A stretch of 64,000 bases of DNA from Oscheius dolichura. Taxonomy: Eukaryota > Nematoda > Chromadorea > Rhabditida > Rhabditidae. Position numbers and translations under genes: made by a program. Positions 14,301 to 24,069 of the stretch are shown here, piece after piece. How positions within the stretch are numbered: the first letter of the stretch is position 1; the number at the start of each line of letters is the position of its first letter. Under the pieces are notes generated by a model. It was not told the origin of the DNA. It saw only the letters and a program-made list of their open reading frames with translations, and ran no database searches. The DNA lies in assembly GCA_932521035.1 (NCBI GenBank), contig OW051495.1, positions 930,001 through 994,000 on the forward strand. The letters are read 5' to 3'.

Positions 14301-14799
14301 AAAAGATATTTTAGGGTCCTGAATCTTCAAAAACAAAGGATGAAGATGTTTTTTCACAGGAGGAGGGGCGGACATCGCCGCAGGTTGAAGAAACAGAAGC
14401 AAAAGTTCAGAGAATTTTTAATATTCTAGATGAAATAAGTGTAAGTTTTCCAAATACAAACGACATGACAAATAGCTTATTTTGTGACTGAAATCTTATA
14501 TATTTTGAAAAAAACACAGAAAAATAATATAAAAATCATGGTATTCAAGCTTTTTTTTTAAATAAATTTCTTCCATTTTCGATGACAATTTTCTTTTTCT
14601 TCTAAATTTCAAAAGTTTTTGTCCATTTGAATATTTTTTCAGCTAAAAAACTAGTATAAAATATTGTCTAAATACCATTAAAAATAATAAAAAAAAACTG
14701 ATAAAAATTCCATAAAATCATTATTTCCAGACGACCCCTGTCGCTTCAACCGAAGACCTTCACTGTAGCCAATGTATTGGCGAGTTGAAAAAACTCTAA
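5376..14799 (+). CDS. golg-2: golgin GM130 (GOLGA2) homologue
   Basis: Twenty-one exons total 2907 nt (968 aa; vertebrate GM130 is about 1000 aa), running from 5376-5423 through 14731-14799, with every junction in phase. The N-terminus MNDPQRAEKLALAKKKLKEF matches the basic p115-binding start of GM130. Most of the rest is Gln/Glu/Lys-rich coiled coil. Two conserved blocks identify it: TVSRAVAQNKELKEQL (exon 10842-11106), and ETIGDHVILYHQQR followed by RDRLRVKD (exon 13993-14277), equivalent to the TIGEYIALYQSQR segment of GM130. The C-terminus ends CIGELKKL, unlike the vertebrate tail. GM130 is a cis-Golgi matrix tether for vesicles, acting with p115 and GRASP65. Introns are long for a nematode and carry several repeats. 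In C. elegans the homologue neighbours lrr-1 (recalled), as here. Confidence 0.93.
5768..5857. repeat. family A hairpin element, copy 2
   Basis: Inverted repeat: CCCGTAAAATCTCGGCAG on the left, CTGCCGGTATTTTACGGG on the right. Located in the golg-2 intron 5580-6476. Confidence 0.85.
6700..7135. repeat. diverged tandem duplication in golg-2 intron
   Basis: Two copies of a unit of roughly 250 bp share CAATTTGAAACAATC, GTAATTTG and 'cgctntttacaacctgtaat' type segments. It fills most of intron 6695-7142. Confidence 0.6.
7400..8250. repeat. four diverged tandem copies in golg-2 intron
   Basis: A unit of about 220-280 bp recurs at about 7480, 7700, 7925 and 8180. Each copy has a GCGATACATTTTGAGAAAAG-like start; the first three have a GGCTGTCTAACTGTGGCGTA-like end. 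Short inverted relatives (CCACAGTTAGACAGCC type) occur at 11267-11283 and 55398-55414. Confidence 0.65.
10030..10200 (-). repeat. dispersed repeat E, copy 1
   Basis: About 170 bp containing GAGAGCACGTCAAGACGATT. The reverse complement recurs at 61285-61435 in another gene's intron. Here it sits in golg-2 intron 9650-10435. Family unknown. Confidence 0.7.
12278..12392. repeat. family A hairpin element, copy 3
   Basis: Inverted repeat GCACCCGTAAAGACTCGGCA ... TGCCGAGATTTTACGGGTGC in golg-2 intron 12078-13041. One of the longer copies. Confidence 0.85.
13750..13900. repeat. ATTATCCG-type simple satellite
   Basis: Irregular array of ATTATCCG, GTTATCCG and GGATAATT units, partly in both orientations, in golg-2 intron 13359-13992. 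It directly precedes the SINE fragment at 13905. Confidence 0.8.
13905..13965 (+). repeat. tRNA-derived SINE, fragment S1
   Basis: Contains a tRNA B-box-like GGTTCGACTCCC followed by GCATTTTTGCTTTTTT. The same T-rich end follows the B box in the copies near 60.2, 63.3 and 63.9 kb. Sense to golg-2, ending about 30 bp before the acceptor of exon 13993. Confidence 0.6.
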
Positions 14800-15163
14800 C
14801 CTACTTTCCCATATTGTAAAAAGAAGAAACAATGTTTTGGGTTTATGCTGGTCTAACTTTGTGTCTAAAAAACTTGTATATTTCTCTAAATTTTATATAG
14901 AAAACAAAAAAAAAAAGAAAGAAACTAAAAGCTGTGCTATCCATCAGTTCGGGCCAACTAATTTATAGTCATTTACCTTTCCTTTTTTTCATTTCAGTCA
15001 CTTCCCTCTGTGATATGTTTTTTTTCTCCTCTAATTTATTTATTTCTATTACTATAAAATAGAATAAATTATTGGCTTTTCTTTCTGTTTTTGTCAAGAT
15101 GAAGTGATAATGCTTATAATTCTTATACACTGTCTTCTCCTGCGATTATTACAATCAATAGAA
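14800..15163. other. AT-rich spacer between golg-2 and the TMEM229 gene
   Basis: Probable golg-2 3' UTR, with AATAAA at 15063, about 100 bp before the next start codon. Short spacing on one strand would suit an operon, but no spliced-leader evidence can be seen from sequence alone. The base composition becomes AT-rich from about 14.4 kb. Confidence 0.5.
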
Positions 15164-15753
15164 ATGGAAAAGCATGTAATAGTGAGAAAATGGAATATTT
15201 ATGAGCGTTTTGTTCTTTATGGACTTGTTGGATTCGCTGCAGAGGTAAATTTCAACCCTCATCCCTCGAAAATGCAAATTTTCGATCTGTTTTACTGCAT
15301 CTTGGGAAGCTGTCGAGTTTGGCAACAGGAAACTGATTGGTGTTTCCTCTATGTACATATTTTTCGTCTACGGCACAACGATCCTGATCTTTGAAAGGTT
15401 ATATCTGAAATTAGGGGTACGGTTACCAAGAGCAAAATGATGATAACAATTCAGACATTACTTCCAATCTATTTGAGAGCAGTAGTCTATGTTTTAGTCA
15501 CATATGCTTGGGAATTTTCATCAGGTTACATACTGAACCAGTGGGATGCATGTCCTTGGGATTATCGAAGGTATTCGCAAGAGACAATAACGACAGAAAG
15601 TGATTTAGTTATTTCCGTTATCATTTTATGGGATTGATAACGTTTGAATATATTCCTGTCTGGTATTTGGCTTCTATTCTATGCGAGACGTTTGTTATTC
15701 GAAATGCAATGGTTGCTGCGTGGGTGAAAGCTGAAGAGATGAAAGAGGAATAA
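15164..15753 (+). CDS. TMEM229: TMEM229-family multispan membrane protein (one damaged splice site)
   Basis: Exons 15164-15244, about 15285-15416, 15455-15570 and 15609-15753 give 157 aa, matching the small four-helix TMEM229 family. Family blocks seen: FTASWEA, MYIFFVYGTTILIFERLYL, TYAWEFSSGYIL, ACPWDY, and FMGLITFEYIPVWY. Introns two and three are exactly 38 nt. The first intron has no proper acceptor: TTTTCGATCTG stands where TTTTCAG plus ATCTG would restore both splicing and the family motif, so one base appears missing, from a real lesion or an assembly error. A weaker acceptor at 15316 would keep the frame but drop the FTASWE segment. The molecular role of the family is poorly known. 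Confidence 0.85.
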
Positions 15754-15850
15754 GAGGGAGAGATGATACTGCTAGGCAATATTTGTATTCGTTTCTTCGT
15801 AAATAAATGAAAATACCGGGCTCATTGTGATGATGTGAAGAAACATATAG

Positions 15851-16192
15851 TCTGTCAAGAAAAAAGACGACATTCAAAGGTCTAACGGACGCTCGTGGTG
15901 GGAGTCTCTGGCGTGCAAATTGCCGTAATTCCCCGTAGCGTCGTTGGAGGAAAAAAATTCTGATTTTATTTATTTCTCGTTTTTGATATGAAACATGTTT
16001 TTTTGTCTCCTAAATATTAGTAGTGGTATGCAAAGCAAAAAAACACTAAATTTCATATCAAAAACGAGAAAACGTAAAATCGTACTTTATTTTCCTCCAA
16101 CAACGCTACGGGGAATTACGGCAATTTGCACGCCAGACGCCCACCATGAGCGTCCGTTAGACCTTTGAATGCCGTCTTTTTTCTTGACAGAC
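15851..16192. repeat. 342-bp near-perfect palindrome (family D, MITE-like)
   Basis: Arms of about 100 bp (TCTGTCAAGAAAAAAGAC left, its complement right) match with few differences. The centre repeats TCTCGTTTTTGATATGAAA in inverted form too, so nearly the whole element can fold on itself. It lies between the TMEM229 and Nup153 genes and has no ORF. Confidence 0.9.
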
Positions 16193-16423
16193 GGAGTCTT
16201 CTTCATTCTGCCTGCTATTACGTTTTCTAACTTTGTTGTGCTTTTAGAGAGCTTGCATGGGAATTATATACATCTGTTTGTCCTCGTTTTTGCTACTACT
16301 TGCTACTCTCGTAAAATGGAAAAATCTATCCAAACACAGTCACAGTTTTAGTTTTATTTATAATAATGCTAACCTTTTCGCAACTTTATTGTTTTATAGT
16401 GAATCTGTATTCCTCTTTCAGAA

Positions 16424-19145
16424 ATGTCTACAGGATATCAAAAAAAGATTCAAAAGCGTGTTTGTACTTCATCCCCTTCACTTTCAACAAGAACCAAAGC
16501 AATATTGAAAAGATTGCAAGGATCACCAATAAAAACAACAGGAGCACCAGTAAGGACATCAGGAATTATTGCTTCAGTAAGGAAATTATGCATTCTCATT
16601 CTGTATGTGTGTTTTAGCGTCCGAAACGAAACTCTGACATGAAGACACGTCTGCAAATGCTGGTCATGAGAACTCGGACGCAACCATACTGGCACGTTTT
16701 TTTATTAGCAAAGTAATTTATTTTGTGTAGGACAGATCTGTTCCGAGCTAAAGAGATGAATCAAAAAGATACAACCCTTCCTGAGGAAGCCGATGAAATA
16801 CAAGTTATTCCGCCAGTTGTAGAAGAACCTTCAATTCAAAAGCCGAGTAGAAACTTTTTCAGTGCAAAGGAACTTGAAGATGATGACGGTGATGCTGTTG
16901 TTCCTATTGCTGCACCACCAAGTGTCTTTACATTTGCCCCTCCAAGGTACATCGTTCTCTTTTATTAATTACTCCTACAACAGATGCTTGAAATATCCAT
17001 TACAAAATGTAACACCAGCCCAGCCGAATCACGAACCATCACCTACGCCTTCCCCTTCTGCTGACAATATGTCACGGTGACAGTTGTTATGTAACAAAAC
17101 GTTTCATTTTTAGCAGTTATGAGTCTGATGAAGAATCAAACTCCGCCGAGTCACGTCCAGCCGAAGGAAGCTCCGCCGAATCAACTGCTAAATCGCCAGA
17201 AAAGCCTGAAGCAACAAATACTTCTCTCTCCATCAAAACAGACACGTTTGTTACTATTGTATAACCTTGTACATCTCAGTTTAGTAATTCTTCTTATGGT
17301 TCGCAATCCATAGAGTGGTCATGCTCGACATGCTTTGTGCAAAACAAAGTAAGTTGCTATCAGTTTTAGTATGCAACATCAGTAGATATTCACGAGCTCC
17401 TTACCAGTTTTGTGAAATAGTTTCTCTATTTTCATATGCTTGATTAATGGATAATTTTGTTTAGGGAAATGTATGCGTTTGCTGTGCAACTGCTAAAGAC
17501 GGAACGTCTACATTTGCGCCTACTACAAAGCCGACGGAAGCACCCACGAAATACACCTTCGGTGTAACAGCTAATGATGGAACGTCTACATTGACGCCTA
17601 TTATAAAAGTGCCGAAGGTATGCATGAAATATGCCTTTGGTGTATGTGCCAAACCTCCTGCGGAAAACGATGCACCTGTCGCTCCTGCGAGAAAAGATGA
17701 ACCTATCGCTCCTGTGAAAAAAGATGCACCTGTCGCTCCTTGCGGTTCACAGTCTGTAGAGTGGACATGTCAGACATGCTTTGTACAAAATAAAGTAAGT
17801 TGCTATTATTGTTTAATGTGTAGATCCTCATGAACTTGTGAGCTTTGTGAGGCATGTCATACTCCATTTTCATATGATGTATTAATGCATAATTTTTGTT
17901 TAGGGAGATGTATGCGTTTGCTGTGCAACTGCTAAAGATGGAACGTCTACATTTGCGCTTATTACAAAGCCGATCGAAGCACCCACGAAATACACCTTCG
18001 GTGTAACAGCTAATAATGGAACGTCTACATTGACGCCTATTATAAAAGTACCAGAAGCTTGCATGAAATATGCCTTTGGTGTAAGCACCAAAGCTTCTGC
18101 GGAAAACGATGCACTTGTCGCTCCTGCGAGAAAAGATGAACCTATCGCTCCTGTGAAAAAAGATGCACCTGTCGCTCCTGCGAGAAAAGATGAACCTATC
18201 GCTCCTGTGAAAAAAGATGCACCTGTCGCTCCTTGCGGTTCACAGTCTGTAGAGTGGACATGTCAGACATGCTTTGTGCAAAATAAAGTAAGTTGCTATT
18301 ATTGTTTACTGTGTAGATCCTCATGAGCTTGTGGGCTTTGTGAGGCATGTCATATTCCATTTTCACATGATGTATTAATGCATAATTTTTGTTTCAGGGA
18401 GATGTATGCGCTTGTTGTGCAACTGCTAAAGATGGGACGTCTACATTTGCGTCTACTACAAAGCCGACGGAAGCACCCACGAAATACACCTTCGGTGTAA
18501 CAGCTAAAGATGGAACGTCTACATTTGTACCTACAACAAAAATGCCGGACTACGAATATTTTATGGAAACCAACTCTAGCGCTCCTGGTACGACTGCACC
18601 ATCTCCTGTTACGACTGCTGTTACAGCACCTTCTACTGTATCTGGTACACTATCAAGGTAACTTTTCTTTCTAAAAAGTTATCGTTTTTAGCAATTTTGG
18701 AATAGCTCCTGCTCCAAACCCATTCGTGTTCGGTAACACGATCCAGCCGAGTTCGAATCAGTCAATGCCGGGTGTTCAAGTTGTGGAGCTTGACAACCAA
18801 AACTCTTCGTCCGTTGTGTTTTTAATTCAAACATACAAATTTAGAGCTCCTTCCAATGTTTCTCTCTTTTCTGCACCAAATCCAGCACCCATCTTCTCCG
18901 CACCAATTAGTATTCCCGTCTTTAAAGATTCTCCAATGACGTAATTTTTCATCGTATATTTCTATGAAGGTTTCCATTTTAGCGATTTCAATTTCGGAGC
19001 CACTGCAGCTCCTAATAATACACAACCTTTCATGTTTGGCAGCAACCCAGTACAACCAGAAAGCTCTGGTATGAAGAGGACATATCTTTCTGTTGGTGCT
19101 AGAAAGATAGCTCAAGCGAAACGAAGATGTCCAACGAGAAAGTAG
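16424..19145 (+). CDS. npp-7: Nup153-like nucleoporin
   Basis: Eleven exons (16424-16576, 16618-16691, 16731-16946, 16984-17076, 17114-17245, 17285-17348, 17465-17794, 17904-18287, 18398-18657, 18692-18940, 18983-19145) give 705 aa. The middle has three RanBP2-type zinc fingers with W-[ST]-C-x2-C-FVQNK-G-[ND]-VC-x-CC spacing, each split by an intron after QNK. Around them are FG-type motifs (TFGV, FVFG, FNFG, FMFG) and a basic end ARKIAQAKRR, as in Nup153, a nuclear-basket protein that binds Ran and import receptors. Exons 17465-17794 and 17904-18287, with their introns, are a recent tandem duplication. The second intron needs a GC donor (16692). Vertebrate Nup153 is twice as long. The symbol is by family, not by proven orthology. 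Confidence 0.85.
17349..18397 (+). repeat. tandem exon-intron duplication inside the Nup153 gene
   Basis: The unit intron + zinc-finger exon (17349-17794) is repeated at 17795-18287 and partly again from 18288. Exon and intron are both nearly identical, including the intron text GTAAGTTGCTATTATTG. Within the second copy a 45-bp block coding APVAPARKDEPIAP is itself duplicated. Confidence 0.9.
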
Positions 19146-19415
19146 TCACCGCCTGTTCAAGTTTACGTTCTGTGTTTTTTTTTTGTTTGCTCTATAAATG
19201 TTTTAATACATTCCGTCGTGTGCATTGTGCAACTTCCTTTTGGATGTGTTTCCAATGTTTTCTTTTTGAAACGACAGAAACTTCATTTTATAGCAAACGC
19301 GCTCTGGTTTAAAACGCCATTTGAGTGATCTTTTTCATTTATTCCTGTTTATTTAGCTGCTACTTTTGTGTTTTTATTATTCTTAGTGCTGCTTATAATT
19401 TTAACCATTCCAGGT
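19146..19415. promoter_or_regulatory. intercistronic spacer with probable trans-splice acceptor
   Basis: About 270 bp between the Nup153 stop and the lrr-1 start. TTAACCATTCCAG ends at 19413, two bases before the lrr-1 ATG, in a place suited to spliced-leader addition. T-rich sequence at 19172-19190 could be a U-rich element. Inference from spacing only. Confidence 0.45.
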
Positions 19416-20991
19416 ATGAAATTAGAATGTAGCATCTTGGGAGTACCCATAAGAGGCAATGCGAAGCCAGGAAAACCTTTAAAAGGTGTAGTTTGTATTG
19501 GCAAAGGAAAATTAAAGGTAAAATGATTTTTTCCTATTTAGAATACCTTATTTTCAGTCAGCAAATGGACAGAACTATCAACTCCAAGTGTCGACCGCTA
19601 AAGCTAGAAACCAACAGCCAATTGAGGTTTGTTGTTGTCTGTTGCCTGTTTACTAACGTTCTTAGCTCAGCCCACAAAATATTACTAGCTTCATCTGTAC
19701 GCATGCCGCCGCTGGAAAAGTGACTATTGAATTTGCCCAACCGTCGTTGCGAGTGATGATTTCTCTAGCTGATCCAAACCGGCTGGCCAGATTTGCACAC
19801 TATCTGCGAAAAATTAAAAATGGCGAAAATCCAGATGACTTGGATGATGTCAAAGAGGTAAAGCATCATTTGTTATATTATCAATGAACGTTTCAGGTGA
19901 AATCGACAGAATTACAAGTTCAAGCGAAGCTTGCAATTGATAACAGCAGGAGCTACTACTCAGATTATGCAAAAAGCTTTCCAAATACCTTGCAGACATT
20001 GTCAATTACCAATTGTAAATTGCCTTCATAACTTTTAATCAAATTTTAGGCGATTTGAGCAGATTAGATCTTCGTTGGTTTTCTAATACAAATTTGACAA
20101 CTCTTTGCCTCTCTGGCAACAAACTCGTATGTTTTTATCGTTTTCCTATGTGACAAATTTAGGCTTCTGTTGAAGGTCGTCTGAAGAAGCTCGTTCTTAT
20201 AAAAAAACTTCTTCATTTACAACGTCTCGATCTCTCTAATAACATGATATGTACCCTTCCGGTTGGTTGAGTCTCTTACTCCTTAGGGTATAATTTCAGG
20301 AAGATTTGCAGTTTCCAGAATCGTTGGTCGACCTCAGCCTGAGAAACAACAGCTTCAACTATATACCACAAGCAGTATGTAAAGTGGGATCTCTTGTTCT
20401 TCTCGATATCTCCCACAATCCGATACGTTCTCTGCCTAGAAAAGTCAGTTTTTTAACAGCTGTATTGGATATTATTTTTCAGCAATGTTGGCCTCGATTA
20501 AAAAATCTTTATTTTAATGATACATGGATATCATTTATGCCTTTTTACTTCACTCGAATGACATTGGATTCATTACGCTGTTGTAACAGAATCGCTCCGT
20601 AAGTCGTTTTGTATATTTTCATCGTAGCTTGTAGGGAAGAAGAATATTGGGAGGCTACTAATAATGTTGAATATAGAAGCTTAGAAATGCCTACATTGGA
20701 AAGTATTGCAGCTGCAGTTACTAAACAACATAGGCTAAATGAAAAAATTCTTCCATGGACTATCAAAGTGGACAATCTTATAAAGCAATGCTGTCGTTGC
20801 TTGAAAGTAAGCTGCTTTTATTAACGCTTTTTAAAATTCGCATTTTACAGTACAAGCCAGCATTCTATATAGTTCCAATGCTTGTTCTTCGCAATCCAAT
20901 GCAATTGGCTCGTCACGTCGACACACTTAATGATGTTCCCGTTCTTATCGAGCGCTGCATCCAGTGTACACGCTCTCCTGGATTATACTAA
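19416..20991 (+). CDS. lrr-1: LRR1 (PPIL5) homologue, CUL2 ubiquitin-ligase substrate receptor
   Basis: Ten exons (19416-19517 to 20851-20991) sum to 1230 nt, 409 aa; human LRR1 has 414. The start MKLECSILGVPI matches the family's MKLxCEVEV opening. The block YYSDYAKSFPNTLQTLSITN then DLSRLDLRWF matches the family segment before the repeats. Leucine-rich repeats follow: LTTLCLSGNKL, LQRLDLSNNMI, LVDLSLRNNSFNYIP, LVLLDISHNPIRSLP, LKNLYFNDT. The C-terminal part has the Cys-rich RCIQC region of the family. LRR1 recruits substrates to CUL2-Elongin C; in C. elegans and vertebrates it promotes unloading of the CMG helicase at replication termination. All introns are 35-45 nt. The gene sits in a tight + strand cluster. 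Confidence 0.93.
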
Positions 20992-21150
20992 GTTATTATG
21001 GATTACAAAATATATTTTGTATGGGTTGCTTATTTTTGATATTGTCATGATCTCACCTAATTAAACGAATAAAATTCCGTGTTGTTTTTCGAATATTCGG
21101 TTGCTAACCTGGTTTACTTTATACTCGAGAAGAGATTCACATGAAGCAGT
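20992..21150. promoter_or_regulatory. lrr-1 3' end and acceptor for the next gene
   Basis: AATAAA at 21068-21073 is a probable poly(A) signal. TTCACATGAAGCAG ends one base before the ATG at 21151 and could accept a spliced leader. The spacing is operon-like. Confidence 0.5.
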
Positions 21151-22629
21151 ATGAAGGAAGAGGAGGACCAAACACTGCTCAAAGCTTTATTAGCACAACG
21201 GTTAGCAGATGCCAAGGATCTCAGAGAATTTTTTAAACAAGCACATTATGCAAATTTGGATGGAAAAACTGGACTCTTATGCAAAGTATCAGCAGAAGAA
21301 AAGTTCCTTGAGAAAGTAAATGACAAGTAATATTTTTTACCATTTCTTTTTCCGTTCACTTCGGCTGTAAAACCGCAACCACTAGAGAAAAAGTTCCTTG
21401 AAACTAGCAACCTTATTTCTTTGCTCAATTTGGTAAAGGAGATTCCCAATCAACAGGATGTCACAGCGGTTTTAAAAACCTTCGCTTTGAATCATCCTGA
21501 TACCGTGTGAGTTTCTTCATTCCTAAATTGGAAAGATCAAGTTTAGACTCCCGAAATTGAAGGTAGACATAGTAGCCGAAAAAGGCAGATGCTGGATAAA
21601 AGTTGTCTCACGGTCTCCAAAAGGAATAGCATCTGATTGGGTTACGGGAAATGGGAAGAATATCTTTGAACAAGCTGATGACTACTTGCTAATGGCTTCC
21701 GCTCTCAAACAAGTGGAACGGCCACGGATTGTTTTCATTTTCTGTTCTGGAATAACGGACAAAATGGCAGAGAAACTAGAACGAAAAGGCATTGAAGTCA
21801 GAGGAAAGAGATTTCCACAGGATTCGATTATGAGACTGTCGGAGGATTTTGAAGAAGAATTGGAACAAGATGATACAATGTGAGTTTCTTATTCTAAAGT
21901 TATGGATGAATTTTTCCAGGGGATTTGAAAATGAGGAGAAAAATAACAATGTTATCGTCAATTTAGACGTTTCTGCTGTTTTTGTCCTGATAAGTAATTT
22001 GACTCATCAAGGTGGATGTGATAAAGAGTAAGACATAGAAAAGAGTAAAAGATATCAAAATTAAGACTGATAAGTGCACTTCTAACTCTACAAGCAAAGG
22101 ATGAACGAGTCAAGAAGGCTAGAGAGCAATTGCTTGCCGATATTGGAGGTTTTCTCCTTATTTTTCCATAAATTTTTCGAATAGACAGAGAAATGATAAT
22201 CACAAGGACTGCCTACAAAGCAGTACAGGATATTCTCTCGACTGTAGCTGGACCACAAGAGAAAGTAAGAGCTGAAGATCTTTTCCGGAGAGTTCGAATC
22301 GTCGAGGACGATATTTCTTCACGGGTGGCTAATTTACATGCAACTGAGAGGATTAGCGAAAGATGCAAGGTTTAGTTTCCCAGAGAATACAGAAAAAAGA
22401 GGAGTTTAGATAATTTTTGGAACTGGAGACACTTACAAAGCCATTACGGCTACGGCGAATAAGCACTGCGTTAGTTCAGCCATGTCACAAGTGAGTTTTC
22501 CACCAAAAATGCAAAAATTCGCTCAACTTTGCTCACAATCGTGTTTAGGGTGTTTCTTTGGATGTGATTATTCATCCGTCTCGTGCATTGAGTGAGAAAA
22601 AAGAAGTGGGTTATGTTGGGCCGCGCTAA
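21151..22629 (+). CDS. C7orf25: UPF0415/C7orf25-like protein (DUF1308)
   Basis: Eight exons (21151-21315, 21388-21506, 21547-21879, 21920-22027, 22066-22148, 22185-22369, 22410-22490, 22549-22629) give 384 aa; the human protein has about 421. Family blocks in order: LCKVSAEEKFLEK, TSNLISLLNLVKEI, VDIVAEKGRCWIKVVSRSP, IFEQADDYLLMA, MAEKLERKGIEVRG, VIVNLDVSAVF, FGTGDTYKAITATAN, and VSLDVIIHPSRALSEKKE near the end. No biochemical role is established for the family. The stop used is TAA at 22627; AATAAA follows at 22666. If the last donor at 22606 is used instead, the frame would run to 22765, directly against the next start codon. The intron 22028-22065 is 38 nt. Confidence 0.9.
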
Positions 22630-22765
22630 TCCTGTGATATTTTCAAAACAGTCATTTATGAAAGAAATAAACGCATTTTTACTCATTGTCATTGTTTCTT
22701 CAGTTGCTTATGCAATTTCTTCCTTTGCAAAGCATTCTTCTCTTCAAATATTAACTAATTTTTAG

Positions 22766-23974
22766 ATGTCATGCCCAGAAAAGAGAGCTGTATACATTGA
22801 TTGTAAACAAGGAGCCATTAGAGCGATACGATTCAATAGTAAGCTACTTTTATCATATTTCTCATGTCAATTATTGTTTTCAGCCGATGGGAATTATTGT
22901 CTAACAGCTGGATCTGATAAAACAGTAAAATTATGGAATCCATATAAATCCAGCTTGCTAAAAACGTATACGGGAACAGGAAATGAGGTGAGCATATTTT
23001 ATGATGTTGTCTATGCTTCACATTTCTTCTTATAGATCTTTGATGTAGCTGCATCATCAGATAATAGCCAAATTGTTGTAGGAGGAGCCGATAAAGCCGT
23101 TACAGTTATCGACGTTGAAAGCGGAAAGCAATTGCGACGGTGGAGATCTCATGGAGGTTTTTATTTCCTTCCTTTTATCGTCTTATTTTTATTTTAGCTA
23201 AAGTAAACTGTGTAGCATTCAATGAAGAATCAAATATGTGCTTTTCTGGATCAATGGATAATACTATGCAATGCTTTGATAATAGAAGCAGAACCGATAG
23301 ACCAATTCAGGTATTTGTTTTGTATTATTAGCCTGTTTACGCTGATTGTTCAGATATTTAACGAGGCTAATGATAGCATACTTTCCATTGATGTAAATGG
23401 TCATGAAATCCTTGTCGGATCGGCTGATTGTAATTATAGGATATATAACATAAGAGATGGCACGGTATGAACATCTTCTTTCTTTTTGAAATATTATAAT
23501 TCAGATGACGATAGACTTTATGGGAGAGAGCGTAAATTGTGTACATTTTACTCCTGATGGAAATTGTGTCCTCGCCTCTACGCAAGATGGCATAGTGCGG
23601 CTTATGGATAAAAGTAATGGTAAAAATTTGGCAACGTAAGGCTATTTTAGCTTATTTTTGTTGAAATTGGACTCAGATATAAAGGCCATGCAAATACGGA
23701 ATATAAAATAGAAAGCTGTAATCTTTTCTCAATGGAAGAGGTTGCAACAGGCTCAGAAGATGGATTTGTCTACATCTACAGGTTATTTTGCACACCTTTG
23801 TTAGGGCTCTAAAATAATTTCAGTCTAATAGATTGTAATGTAATTACGAAGCTAGAACACCCTTCAAAGGTTGTTCACTCTCTCTCAGCTCATCCAAAAA
23901 AGCAACATTTATTAACAGCCGCCGGACAGATGGCCTTCTTATGGGTACCAAAAAACGAAGAACTATTTTCATAA
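22766..23974 (+). CDS. WDR83: WDR83/MORG1 WD-repeat protein
   Basis: Eight exons (22766-22838, 22884-22987, 23036-23156, 23198-23310, 23354-23464, 23505-23635, 23677-23781, 23824-23974) sum to 909 nt, 302 aa; human WDR83 has 315. Seven WD-type blades: YCLTAGSDKTVKLWNP, QIVVGGADKAVTVIDV, MCFSGSMDNTMQCFD, EILVGSADCNYRIYNI, CVLASTQDGIVRLMD, EVATGSEDGFVYIYS, and LLTAAGQMAFLWVP at the end. WDR83 scaffolds ERK signalling and is found in spliceosomal C complexes. The ATG follows ATTTTTAG directly, a trans-splice-like site. The poly(A) signal AATAAA lies at 23982. The gene ends 96 bp from the stop of the convergent EGF gene. Confidence 0.93.
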
Positions 23975-24069
23975 CGATAAAAATAAATACTTCATTCAAT
24001 AACTTGTTTATATAAATAAAATCACATGCTTTTAAAACGTTACAGAGAGGATTTTTACATGGTTTAAAA

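Noticed and set aside
16169-16351. Hydrophobic 60-codon frame before the Nup153 gene
   Set aside because: It starts inside the right arm of the palindrome and has no splice link to the nucleoporin exons.
18791-18850. A 32-nt intron within the FG-region exon of the Nup153 gene
   Set aside because: GT and TTTAG are present, but removing 32 nt would break the frame to the last exon; the unspliced reading stays open and in phase.
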